From an uncultured Bacteroides sp. (GTDB lineage Bacteria; Bacteroidota; Bacteroidia; Bacteroidales; Bacteroidaceae), in NCBI GenBank assembly GCA_900551645.1, contig URWP01000159.1:1-6494 (forward strand): a stretch of 6,494 nt of DNA, given 5' to 3'. The notes beneath the pieces are model-generated. The model was not told the DNA's origin and searched no databases. It saw only the letters and a list, made by a program, of their open reading frames with translations. The stretch's first letter is position 1, and each line of letters starts with the position of its first letter. Position numbers and translations under genes: made by a program. This document shows, in pieces, positions 1 to 5,906 of the stretch.

Positions 1-552
1 GATGCCGCCGTGCCGTACGCCGAAGTGCTTGCAGGCGGAGGCGTGCCCCAGTTCGTGAAAGAACGATGAAGCCAGCATGAAGACGAACAGTCCCACCACC
101 AGATAGATGTTCACCTTGTTGTTGAACAGCAGGAGGTCGGGCGTGCGGAGGAAGAACCAGGCATCCAAGGCTGCAGCCACAAGGAACACCGCCAGCATAT
201 ACCAACGGTTGAACAGGAAGCGGAACGCATCCGAGAATCTGTCAACCGCCGCCGCGCTGAACAGTTCCTTCTCGTAGAGGAAAGACCGCTTCGGTGGCTT
301 GGGCGTAAAGAGGGGCGTAATGAACTTGTCGATAATCAGCCGTACCTGTTCGGGCGTGTATTTGCCTGCCTTCTTTTCCGTGTAGGCCGCAATCGCTTCT
401 TCTTCCGTGGCATGCCGCTGCAGCGTTTCCACCAGTTCGGCAATGGCCGGACTGGCTTCGTAGTACTGTCCGCCGCACGAGAGCAGCACACGCTGTTCTT
501 GGGTAGATGACGAAAGTTTCTGATGAATGATGATGTCTTTATATATATTCAT
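1..552 (-). CDS. PqqD-like/M50 membrane metalloprotease (5' part; runs off left edge)
   Basis: The first 184 codons of a larger gene are visible, starting at ATG 552, one base after the receptor stop codon, so the two genes are probably co-transcribed. Residues about 20-85 form a small soluble domain resembling PqqD-type peptide-binding domains (for example RVLLSCGGQYYEASPAIAEL). Two hydrophobic segments follow at about 118-137 and 147-163. Immediately after them comes HELGH at residues 166-170, the HExxH zinc-binding and catalytic motif of M50 (site-2-protease-like) intramembrane peptidases. The rest of the catalytic domain, including any third metal ligand, lies outside the window. In this family PqqD-like plus M50 proteins are typically found with peptide (RiPP) modification and export genes. 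Cleavage or export of a modified peptide is an inference from that. No frameshift is seen in the visible part. Confidence 0.85.
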   Translation of the reverse strand, partial: MNIYKDIIIHQKLSSSTQEQRVLLSCGGQYYEASPAIAELVETLQRHATEEEAIAAYTEKKAGKYTPEQVRLIIDKFITPLFTPKPPKRSFLYEKELFSAAAVDRFSDAFRFLFNRWYMLAVFLVAAALDAWFFLRTPDLLLFNNKVNIYLVVGLFVFMLASSFFHELGHASACKHFGVRHGGI

Positions 553-553
553 A

Positions 554-2701
554 TCATCTTGCTTTCAGGATGGCACTGTTGATGCTCCGGTCTATATAGT
601 TTGAATCCTTGGATACTTTCTTCCCGAAGTCGAAAGTATAGGCCAGTTTGATGTAGCCGGTCTGCTGGTAGATGCGGCTGGTTCTTGCCTGGTTATACCG
701 GTAGACCCCATAGTCGGCATACTCGCGGTAGTGCAGGTGCTTGGGGAAGGGATTCTCGGCTCCGGCTTCCGCCATCCAGTTCTTTCCGTTGTAGCGTACG
801 GACAGGCCGTATGAGGCGGGATTCTTCACGAAAGCCAGTGTGGTCTGATCCAGTTTCCGTTCCGTAGTCTTCGCGTATGCGTTGACGGTGAACGGGCCGA
901 TGAAACAGTTCAGGTCTATCGAGGCGAAGAAGTTGTCTTCCTTCAGCTGTGAGTGCTGAGGGACGTTCATGTGTTCATAGCGCAAAGTGGTATTAGCACG
1001 TAGATTGTCGGAAATGCGGTAGGAGCACAGGCCTTCCAGCCTCAGCTTATGGTACGAGTCATCCGACTGATAGGAACTGACCAGTCTGCCGTCCTCTACG
1101 GAATAGATATAGCTTATGTTGTGCAGATACTTGGTGTATGTCGCGTTGAACTGGATGCCCAGGCTGTTTATCTGTGCCCGGTAATTGAAGAAATAGTCGT
1201 GTATCTTCGGATTGTCCAGATAAGGGTTTCCTCTTCTCGTCTGCAGGGAGTCTACCGCCTGGCTGGCCGTGGTCAGGTAGCTGATGTCGGCCTGTTCGTT
1301 CCCGATGGCGAACCCTATCACGAACTGATGGTGGGAGTTCAGGTTATACTGCAGCCACGTGTTTGTCCGGAATGTCCAGAAACGCTGGGTCTCTCCATGG
1401 TTCAGGTTGTAGTTCAGCAGCGAGACTCCGGGAGAAACGCTGAGCGTAAACAGTTTCCCTATATCCTGGGTGTAGCTGAGGAATGAAATGGTCTCTCCCA
1501 TCCACAGGTGTTGGGAAGAGGTCATGCTGCCTTCGTAGGTGGAAGAAGTGATGTTGTGGTAGTGCTGGAGATTCCCTCCAAAAGAATTGTTGTGTTTCAG
1601 CTTGATGCTGTAGACGGCAATGCCGCTGAAGGAATACAGGTCTTCGTCGACATCCGTCCTGTACCGCCAGCCCTGTTCCGAATAGTTCCTTTGGTATTCG
1701 TTCCTGGAGTAGGCCGAGTTCAGTATGAACCTCAGCCGCTGGTTGTTCTTCATGTTGAACCCACCGTTCAGAGAAATGGCCGGCTTCAGATTCTTCTGGT
1801 TGACGGCCTCCCGGATATTGACAGTCCGGTTGTCCTCACTGCCGTTTTGATAGATGAACGATTCATTCAGGTCATTGTGCGGAGTATGGTTATGGACCAG
1901 CGATACCGTTCCCGTCAGCATCCTTTTGGCGGTATTGTTGTTGACCTTGAACTGCACGTACTGCTGGTCGCTCTCGTAGGCCGCGCTTTCCGTGGCGGTA
2001 TTTCTGTCTATGGTATGGTCGCCCAGATTGAAATGTTCTTCATCCTGGGTATGTACCCCGTCGTATTCACGCCGGTTGTAGCCTGCAAACAGCATGTAGT
2101 TCGTCTGGTTATGGGTAATCTTGAATCCGGCGTTGTAATCCCCCTTCAGGTAACCGATATTCTGTTCCCCGTCCAGCGAGACATAGCCTCCCGTCTTGTA
2201 CTCCTTGACGATATAGTTGATGGAGGCCACATCGCCCAGGTATTCGTCGGTGGGGGTATCGTAGTATTCTATCTTTTCGATGTCTTTGGGCCGCAGGTTC
2301 TGTATTTCCCTGAAGTCCGCTCTTCTTCCGTTTATGTACAGTGTAGCCCCTCCTTTGGAGGTAGAGACCGTCCCTTGGCGCCGGTCTACGCTGACTCCCG
2401 GTATCATCAGGTTGTACAGCAGGTCATATCCCGTGTAGGCGTGTTTTATCTGCTGCTTGTCCGGGATAATCAGCAGACGGTCTTTCTTCTGGATGACAGC
2501 GTTGGCCGTTACGGTAACAGCATCCAGTGCGATGCTGTTCTCTTTCAATGCGATTGGCGGAACATGGAAGTCCGCTTCCGGCATCGCGAAGTCCACCGAA
2601 GCGTCCGCATATCCTACACAGCTGACAGACAGGATGTAGTTCCCTTTTTTTATATTTTCAAGATTGAATATGCCGTTGTTATCGGTTACGGTACCTTTCA
2701 C
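554..2701 (-). CDS. Outer-membrane beta-barrel / TonB-plug receptor, main open frame (5' end frameshifted)
   Basis: This 715-codon frame holds most of an outer-membrane receptor. Residues 1-60 are the second half of a carboxypeptidase-D regulatory-like domain (TDNNGIFNLENIKKGNY, then SVSCVGYADASVDF). Residues about 61-168 are TonB-plug-like, with VTVTANAV, IPGVSVD, a YINGR turn and IEKIEYYDTPTDEYLG. From about 169 to the end come amphipathic, aromatic-rich strands of a large barrel, ending in YTFDFGKKV and a short polar tail. The architecture matches the Bacteroidetes OMP_b-brl family found beside peptide-maturation and export genes, so it may pass a peptide or other ligand across the outer membrane. 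The first codon, GTG 2701, is only where the open frame begins. The missing signal peptide and domain start lie upstream in another frame (2698-2865), so the gene is frameshifted or the sequence contains an error. Function as a receptor is inferred from fold; the substrate is unknown. Confidence 0.85.
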   Translation of the reverse strand: MKGTVTDNNGIFNLENIKKGNYILSVSCVGYADASVDFAMPEADFHVPPIALKENSIALDAVTVTANAVIQKKDRLLIIPDKQQIKHAYTGYDLLYNLMIPGVSVDRRQGTVSTSKGGATLYINGRRADFREIQNLRPKDIEKIEYYDTPTDEYLGDVASINYIVKEYKTGGYVSLDGEQNIGYLKGDYNAGFKITHNQTNYMLFAGYNRREYDGVHTQDEEHFNLGDHTIDRNTATESAAYESDQQYVQFKVNNNTAKRMLTGTVSLVHNHTPHNDLNESFIYQNGSEDNRTVNIREAVNQKNLKPAISLNGGFNMKNNQRLRFILNSAYSRNEYQRNYSEQGWRYRTDVDEDLYSFSGIAVYSIKLKHNNSFGGNLQHYHNITSSTYEGSMTSSQHLWMGETISFLSYTQDIGKLFTLSVSPGVSLLNYNLNHGETQRFWTFRTNTWLQYNLNSHHQFVIGFAIGNEQADISYLTTASQAVDSLQTRRGNPYLDNPKIHDYFFNYRAQINSLGIQFNATYTKYLHNISYIYSVEDGRLVSSYQSDDSYHKLRLEGLCSYRISDNLRANTTLRYEHMNVPQHSQLKEDNFFASIDLNCFIGPFTVNAYAKTTERKLDQTTLAFVKNPASYGLSVRYNGKNWMAEAGAENPFPKHLHYREYADYGVYRYNQARTSRIYQQTGYIKLAYTFDFGKKVSKDSNYIDRSINSAILKAR

Positions 2702-2865
2702 GAACGAAGAGTCTGGAGTCGTATGGTAGCCATAGGTATCGGATTCTGCGATGAATCTGTAACGTGTCCTATTACTTTGTGCGCGCTATAGATGCTCAAC
2801 GGGAAACAGCATATAGCTAGAATACAGAGTAAAATACGTGCTTTACAAGCTTGTGCTGATTCCAT
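2698..2865 (-). pseudogene. Frameshifted N-terminus of the outer-membrane receptor
   Basis: This frame encodes the missing start of the receptor. It has a signal peptide (ILLCILAICCFPLSIYSA after a short basic stretch), then the first strands of the carboxypeptidase-D-like domain, KVIGHVTDSSQNPIPMATIR. It then reads into a TGA at 2698-2700. The other frame supplies the expected continuation, TPDSSFVKGTVTDNNG, so the shift falls at about 2705-2725 and is explained by loss of one base (or gain of two). No homopolymer or obvious slippery site is there. ATG 2865 is preferred because AGGTGG lies just upstream and it gives one clean signal peptide. ATG 2916 (MNTLKLFLTLSLLVSGG) is an in-frame alternative close to the transcript start that would add a second hydrophobic stretch. 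The still earlier ATG 2973 lies upstream of the promoter and is unlikely. Confidence 0.65.
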
Positions 2866-2939
2866 TCCACCTGACACCAAAAGCGACAATGTTAAAAACA
2901 ATTTTAATGTATTCATAGGCAATCTTTTATTTTGCGAGG

Positions 2940-2971
2940 CAAAAATAGAAGTTGCCGATTTCTTAACCAAC
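2940..2971 (-). promoter_or_regulatory. Bacteroidetes-type promoter of the receptor operon
   Basis: Read on the minus strand there is a perfect TAnnTTTG box (TATTTTTG, 2947-2940) and a GTTG -33 element (2971-2968), with a 20-nt spacer. Transcription would start near 2930-2935 and run through the receptor and the adjoining metalloprotease. This placement argues against a start codon at 2973. Confidence 0.65.
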
Positions 2972-2975
2972 AATT

Positions 2976-2995
2976 AAATTACGCAAAATTACGCA
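2976..2995 (-). repeat. Perfect 10-bp tandem repeat beside the receptor -33 box
   Basis: AAATTACGCA occurs twice head to tail (2976-2985 and 2986-2995), read as TGCGTAATTT twice on the minus strand. It ends 4-5 bases upstream of the -33 element. One helical turn per copy at this position is typical of a binding site for a dimeric activator that contacts RNA polymerase. The adjacent HTH regulator is the obvious candidate, by inference only. Confidence 0.7.
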
Positions 2996-3030
2996 TGTAT
3001 TAAGCAATAAATATGCCGCTTTTTATCTGC

Positions 3031-4974
3031 TTATAAATCAGCTATAAATCCGTCAAAATCCTTAGTATTCCCCTTCTTTTTGAAGATTTTTTCATATAAA
3101 CGGGTGCGTTTGGATGTGACCGATTGTGGGCTACAATTGAAAATAACGGCAATTGCCTTCGGAGAGATGTTGGTTTTGACCAAATAACAAAGCCGAAGGT
3201 CGTCTTTTGAGATTTTCGGATACATTTGACGCAACCGCCCATCGAAGTTGTATGAAACTTTATTGATAGCTATTCGCAGCTCTTCCCATTTATCTTCGGT
3301 CACTCTTTTATTGAAATCATATCCGGGATTAGCAAAAAAATGTACAATGGAAGATTGTATCAAGTCTGCCATTTGAATTTCTCGTTCTGTAATTTCCTGC
3401 TGTATTTTATATTTCTGCAACTCTGCGATTTCTTTTTGTTGCTTCAGCGTTTGTATCAATTGCTGCTTTGATAAATTCGCTTGTTGCAATAAATGCTGTA
3501 ATTCGTTGATTTTTTCTCGATTCTCGGCTAATGTATTTTTCCCATTTTCTACCAATTGTTGAAGTTCCGAGATTTGAATTTCCCTGTTGTTGATGGTTTG
3601 CCTGATTTTTTGTTCCTGTAACTCTAAAGCATCTTTTTGTTGTTGTATTTCTAGTACTAACTCTTTATTGGATGATTCTGCTTGCTTTAACTGTTGTTGT
3701 AGCAACATCAATTTTTCCTGTTTTTCAGCTAATAGCGTTTGTTTGTTCTGCATCAATTGATGGATACGGGATTCCTGTTCTTTTTGTCTCGAAAAGTCTC
3801 GTTTTATCTTTTTGATGTATTGGCAAGAGATTATAAGTAAGAGCATTAAAATTATACCGCCTGTAGTTAAGGCAAGTATTAATCGCCATTTTCGCGTATT
3901 TTCTAATTGCAACTTTTGGTTTTCATTTTTAGCTTTTTGATAATTATATTTTTTTAAGCTTTCTGCTTGATTGATTTTTTGGATACTATCGGAACAGAGA
4001 GCGGCCAGTCGTTCATATTGAAACGCAGAAGAATTATTTTGTGAAGAATTCAAATCCGCCAATTGTCGGTATATGCTTTTCTGCAAGTATATGTTTTTGT
4101 TATACTTGGCTTGAAGAGCCTTTAGAAGATAGTATTTGGCCGAATCTTCTTGTTGCCGGTATAAATAAATACGGGCTATATTATATAGGGTAGTAGCATT
4201 TTCCTTTTTGCTTTTTTCGGGTATGTAAGCCAATGCTTTTTCAGAGTCATCGTATCGGTGTAAATCTGCTAGTATGGCTGCCAGTTCCCTCAGTATGGAA
4301 TATGCCGTAAGTGTATCCTTTGCATTAAAAGCAATCCGGACAGCTTTTTGATAACAAATTTCCATGCTGTCTTTTTGATTTATTTTACTATATAGACGGG
4401 CTTTATTACGTAACGCATAAGTAATGCCAATTGTATCTTTTTGCATACAATAATAATCATAGGATTTATTCGCCATTTCAGAAGCCTCTGCCAAAAGGTT
4501 TTGATAAGAAAAAACGTACATTTTTTGTTCATAGACTCGTCCTAATAAATCATATTGTTGAGTCTTTTCTCCCAAATCTGCGGCTTCTTGAAAAGCTTTT
4601 AAAGCCTCCAACGGTTCATCCAAATCTCGATATATCCTTCCTAGCATATAATAAGCCTCCAGTCGTTTGGTAGCGTCCCCTTGTTTGTTATAATAAATCA
4701 CGATGGATTTGATGAGGGAGTCTGAAGTTTGCCGCACGTACAGTTTGTCTTCGGCACGCAGGGTCAAAAGCGCATGATACATGCGTGTCTCTTCCGGCTC
4801 GTCGGCCATCTGTGAGTCCAGTTGTGAGAGGTAGTAAAGGGCACTGTCGGGACGGGTGGACAGCAGGCCGATGGCACGCTGCATGGCTGCCGGATAGGGT
4901 TTCCCGCCCCGCTGGCACGACAGACCGGCGAACAGGACAGACAGAAACAGGAGGGGAACGTAAATGTATTTCAT
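3031..4974 (-). CDS. Membrane-anchored TPR / coiled-coil / HTH transcriptional regulator
   Basis: This encodes a 647-residue one-component regulator. With ATG 4974 as start it has a hydrophobic N-terminus ending in FAGLSC, so it is probably a lipoprotein with Cys20. Residues about 40-345 are helical TPR-type repeats, opening with the frequent PDSALYYL motif. A membrane span lies at about 363-387 (LALTTGGIILMLLLIIS). It is followed by a long Gln/Glu/Lys-rich coiled coil at about 389-540 and a C-terminal LuxR-like helix-turn-helix at about 588-634 (KDDLRLCYLVKTNISPKAIA, then FNCSPQSVTSKRTRLYEKIF). The predicted layout puts the TPR sensor in the periplasm and the DNA-binding domain in the cytoplasm. 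A further in-frame ATG at 5007 is rejected because it lies upstream of the gene's own -7 box. The gene sits directly upstream of the receptor operon and may control it; the signal is unknown. Its 5' end is far more GC-rich than the rest. Confidence 0.9.
   Translation of the reverse strand: MKYIYVPLLFLSVLFAGLSCQRGGKPYPAAMQRAIGLLSTRPDSALYYLSQLDSQMADEPEETRMYHALLTLRAEDKLYVRQTSDSLIKSIVIYYNKQGDATKRLEAYYMLGRIYRDLDEPLEALKAFQEAADLGEKTQQYDLLGRVYEQKMYVFSYQNLLAEASEMANKSYDYYCMQKDTIGITYALRNKARLYSKINQKDSMEICYQKAVRIAFNAKDTLTAYSILRELAAILADLHRYDDSEKALAYIPEKSKKENATTLYNIARIYLYRQQEDSAKYYLLKALQAKYNKNIYLQKSIYRQLADLNSSQNNSSAFQYERLAALCSDSIQKINQAESLKKYNYQKAKNENQKLQLENTRKWRLILALTTGGIILMLLLIISCQYIKKIKRDFSRQKEQESRIHQLMQNKQTLLAEKQEKLMLLQQQLKQAESSNKELVLEIQQQKDALELQEQKIRQTINNREIQISELQQLVENGKNTLAENREKINELQHLLQQANLSKQQLIQTLKQQKEIAELQKYKIQQEITEREIQMADLIQSSIVHFFANPGYDFNKRVTEDKWEELRIAINKVSYNFDGRLRQMYPKISKDDLRLCYLVKTNISPKAIAVIFNCSPQSVTSKRTRLYEKIFKKKGNTKDFDGFIADL
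3358..3738 (-). repeat. Internal duplication in the regulator coiled coil
   Basis: Two copies of about 60 residues lie in tandem with a 67-68 residue offset. The first, at about 3738-3550, begins TLLAEKQEKLMLLQQQL and ends INNREIQISELQ. The second, at about 3534-3358, begins TLAENREKINELQHLLQ and ends ITEREIQMADLI. The similarity is visible in DNA too: near 3372 and 3567 both copies share ATTTGAATTTC, followed by many matching bases. This points to a segmental duplication that lengthened the linker between membrane and HTH. Confidence 0.65.
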
Positions 4975-4995
4975 GCAGCTACTTGTTGAATAGTA

Positions 4996-5026
4996 CAAAG
5001 ATAGCATTTTTTTGATGAGTAAAAAC
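4996..5026 (-). promoter_or_regulatory. Probable promoter of the TPR regulator
   Basis: On the minus strand TATCTTTG (5003-4996) is a perfect TAnnTTTG box. The -33 region 19 nt upstream is only GTTT, so the match is weak there. The transcript would begin near 4990, leaving a leader of about 15 nt before ATG 4974. Confidence 0.5.
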
Positions 5027-5039
5027 TTTGTTTTTCAAG

Positions 5040-5070
5040 TTTGACTCTCCTTAACTTTTTTGTATCTTTG
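5040..5070 (+). promoter_or_regulatory. Bacteroidetes-type promoter facing right, divergent from the regulator
   Basis: TTTG at 5040-5043 and TATCTTTG at 5063-5070 are separated by exactly 19 nt and match the consensus at both elements. No intact gene follows closely. The transcript would cross the remnant frame at 5113-5277 and could continue into hipB at 5362. Confidence 0.6.
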
Positions 5071-5112
5071 AATTTCAAACGTTTTTCCGTTATCCATTAT
5101 TTATATTCATAG

Positions 5113-5277
5113 CTGAACGAACTGACGGGTAAATATTACCGTCCCGAGGAGTTTGTCGACTACAAGGCCGATGTGGAACAGCCCCTGCCGATAATTTCTT
5201 GTCACTCTAGTAATTTGCTTAATGCTACATGTTTGGAGGATGTATCATCCATTCAAGTTATAACATATCGGGTATAA
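5113..5277 (+). pseudogene. Unrecognised open-frame remnant without a start codon
   Basis: A 54-codon frame runs from just after a TAG (5110-5112) to TAA 5275-5277 and has no ATG. Its first 26 codons (5113-5190) are about 55% GC by count and read like real protein: LNELTGKYYRPEEF, then VDYKADVEQPLP. After 5190 the DNA turns AT-rich and the translation loses protein character. It may be the stub of a former gene served by the promoter at 5040-5070, cut at about 5190 where the hip-associated DNA begins. The protein family is not recognised, and chance remains possible. Confidence 0.35.
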
Positions 5278-5359
5278 TGTATATACATTTCATTGTTTAT
5301 ATACCCGATATGATATAAAATTGATAAAAGTTTATATATTTCTACCCGAACTGATATAA
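5258..5359 (+). promoter_or_regulatory. Three-copy 19-bp operator-like array upstream of hipB
   Basis: The left copy (5258-5276, TTATAACATATCGGGTATA) is the inverted complement of the middle copy (5300-5318, TATACCCGATATGATATAA) at 18 of 19 positions, including a perfect 13-bp core. A third copy (5341-5359, TCTACCCGAACTGATATAA) lies in the same direction as the middle one and matches it at 16 of 19 positions, ending two bases before the hipB ATG. Centre-to-centre spacings are 42 and 41 bp, about four helical turns each. This is the expected place for autorepression by the HTH protein encoded next to it; the binding protein is inferred. Confidence 0.7.
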
Positions 5360-5361
5360 TA

Positions 5362-5571
5362 ATGAGAATGAATAATCTGTCTACCACCGTAAAGTTACTA
5401 CGTAAACAATTTAATATGACGCAGGAAGAACTTTCTCTCAAATCGGGTGTCGGATTGCGGTTTGTACGTGATTTGGAGCAAGGAAAATCTACTTTGCGCC
5501 TTGATAAAGTAAATCAGCTGCTCGATTTTTTTAACTATGAAATGGTACCGAGACCTAAACAGAAGGAGTAA
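5362..5571 (+). CDS. hipB: HipB-like HTH regulator (y4mF-type)
   Basis: This is a 69-residue XRE-type DNA-binding protein, the length usual for HipB/y4mF-type antitoxin-regulators. The helix-turn-helix lies at about residues 8-45: VKLLRKQFNMTQEELSLKSG, then VGLRFVRDLEQGKSTLRLDK. A short C-terminal tail follows (NYEMVPRPKQKE). ATG 5362 and the ATG at 5368 are both possible starts; no clear ribosome-binding site decides between them. In hip loci this protein binds the operator as a dimer and represses its own operon, and it contributes to toxin neutralisation. Here the operator-like repeats end two bases before the start. The gene is followed after two bases by the hipS-like gene, so the two are co-transcribed. 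The toxin partner downstream is deleted, so it may now act only as a local regulator. Confidence 0.9.
   Translation: MRMNNLSTTVKLLRKQFNMTQEELSLKSGVGLRFVRDLEQGKSTLRLDKVNQLLDFFNYEMVPRPKQKE
5563..5568 (+). promoter_or_regulatory. Shine-Dalgarno sequence of the hipS-like gene
   Basis: AAGGAG lies five bases before ATG 5574, inside the last codons of hipB. A strong Shine-Dalgarno match is uncommon in Bacteroidetes, and it supports both the start and the coupled translation of the pair. Confidence 0.6.
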
Positions 5572-5573
5572 TT

Positions 5574-5906
5574 ATGAAACAGGCAAAAATCTATTACAAG
5601 GATATACTGGCTGGTCTCTTGACAGAAGGTGATGACGGTTATGAATTTTATTATTTGCCAGAATATATTGAATCGGAAAATGCAAAACCGGTGAGTTTGA
5701 CTTTGCCTTTACAGAAAGAAGTGTACAGAAGTAGTATATTGTTCCCTTTTTTCGACGGGCTCATCCCGGAAGGCTGGTTGCTGGATGTGGCGTTACGCAA
5801 TACAGATATCAGCATGCTTGACAGAATGTCGTTGCTGCTGCTTTGCTGTAATGACTGTATCGGAGCTGTAAGTGTGAAACCTGTCAATGAAGAGAAAAAT
5901 GTGTAG
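5574..5906 (+). CDS. hipS: HipS-like protein (separate HipA N-terminal subdomain)
   Basis: The 110 residues match only the N-terminal subdomain of HipA kinases. Visible family motifs are PVSLTLPLQKEVYRS (about 40-54), FPFFDGLIPEGWLLDVALRN (about 57-76) and DCIGAVSVKP near the end. There is no kinase core. Stand-alone proteins of this kind occur in split hipA loci, for example HipBST of E. coli, where HipS is the antitoxin of the HipT Ser/Thr kinase. In Bacteroidetes the same order of HTH protein, HipA-N protein and kinase is common. The gene starts two bases after hipB, and its last codons overlap the start of the hipT remnant by 8 nt. It shows no damage. With the kinase deleted it is an orphan probable antitoxin. 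Family assignment is secure; the antitoxin role is taken from the E. coli system. Confidence 0.88.
   Translation: MKQAKIYYKDILAGLLTEGDDGYEFYYLPEYIESENAKPVSLTLPLQKEVYRSSILFPFFDGLIPEGWLLDVALRNTDISMLDRMSLLLLCCNDCIGAVSVKPVNEEKNV

Noticed and set aside
1049..1486. Plus-strand open frame of 145 codons
   Set aside because: It is also antisense to the receptor barrel and shows no recognisable motif.
1508..2791. Long plus-strand open frame of 427 codons
   Set aside because: It lies entirely opposite the receptor gene, whose domain motifs are clear on the minus strand. The translation is Val/Arg-rich without domain signals and spans the frameshift region, so it is an antisense shadow.
2866..2916. MNTLKLFLTLSLLVSGG as a small double-Gly leader peptide (RiPP precursor)
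   Set aside because: It is in frame with the receptor signal peptide, has no stop, and is hydrophobic rather than the charged helical leader expected. It is better seen as an alternative receptor start or untranslated leader.
3001..3031. Hairpin AAGC...GCTT after the regulator stop as a terminator
   Set aside because: The stem is only about 4 bp and has a long AT-rich loop, too weak to call.
5331..5345. TATATTTC as the -7 box of a dedicated hipB promoter
   Set aside because: It lacks the final G of TAnnTTTG and has no TTG at the right distance upstream. A hipB promoter probably exists within the operator array but cannot be placed by eye.
5253..5441. Minus-strand open frame of 62 codons over the hipB operator
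   Set aside because: It covers the operator repeats and the hipB N-terminus in AT-rich DNA and shows no protein-like features.
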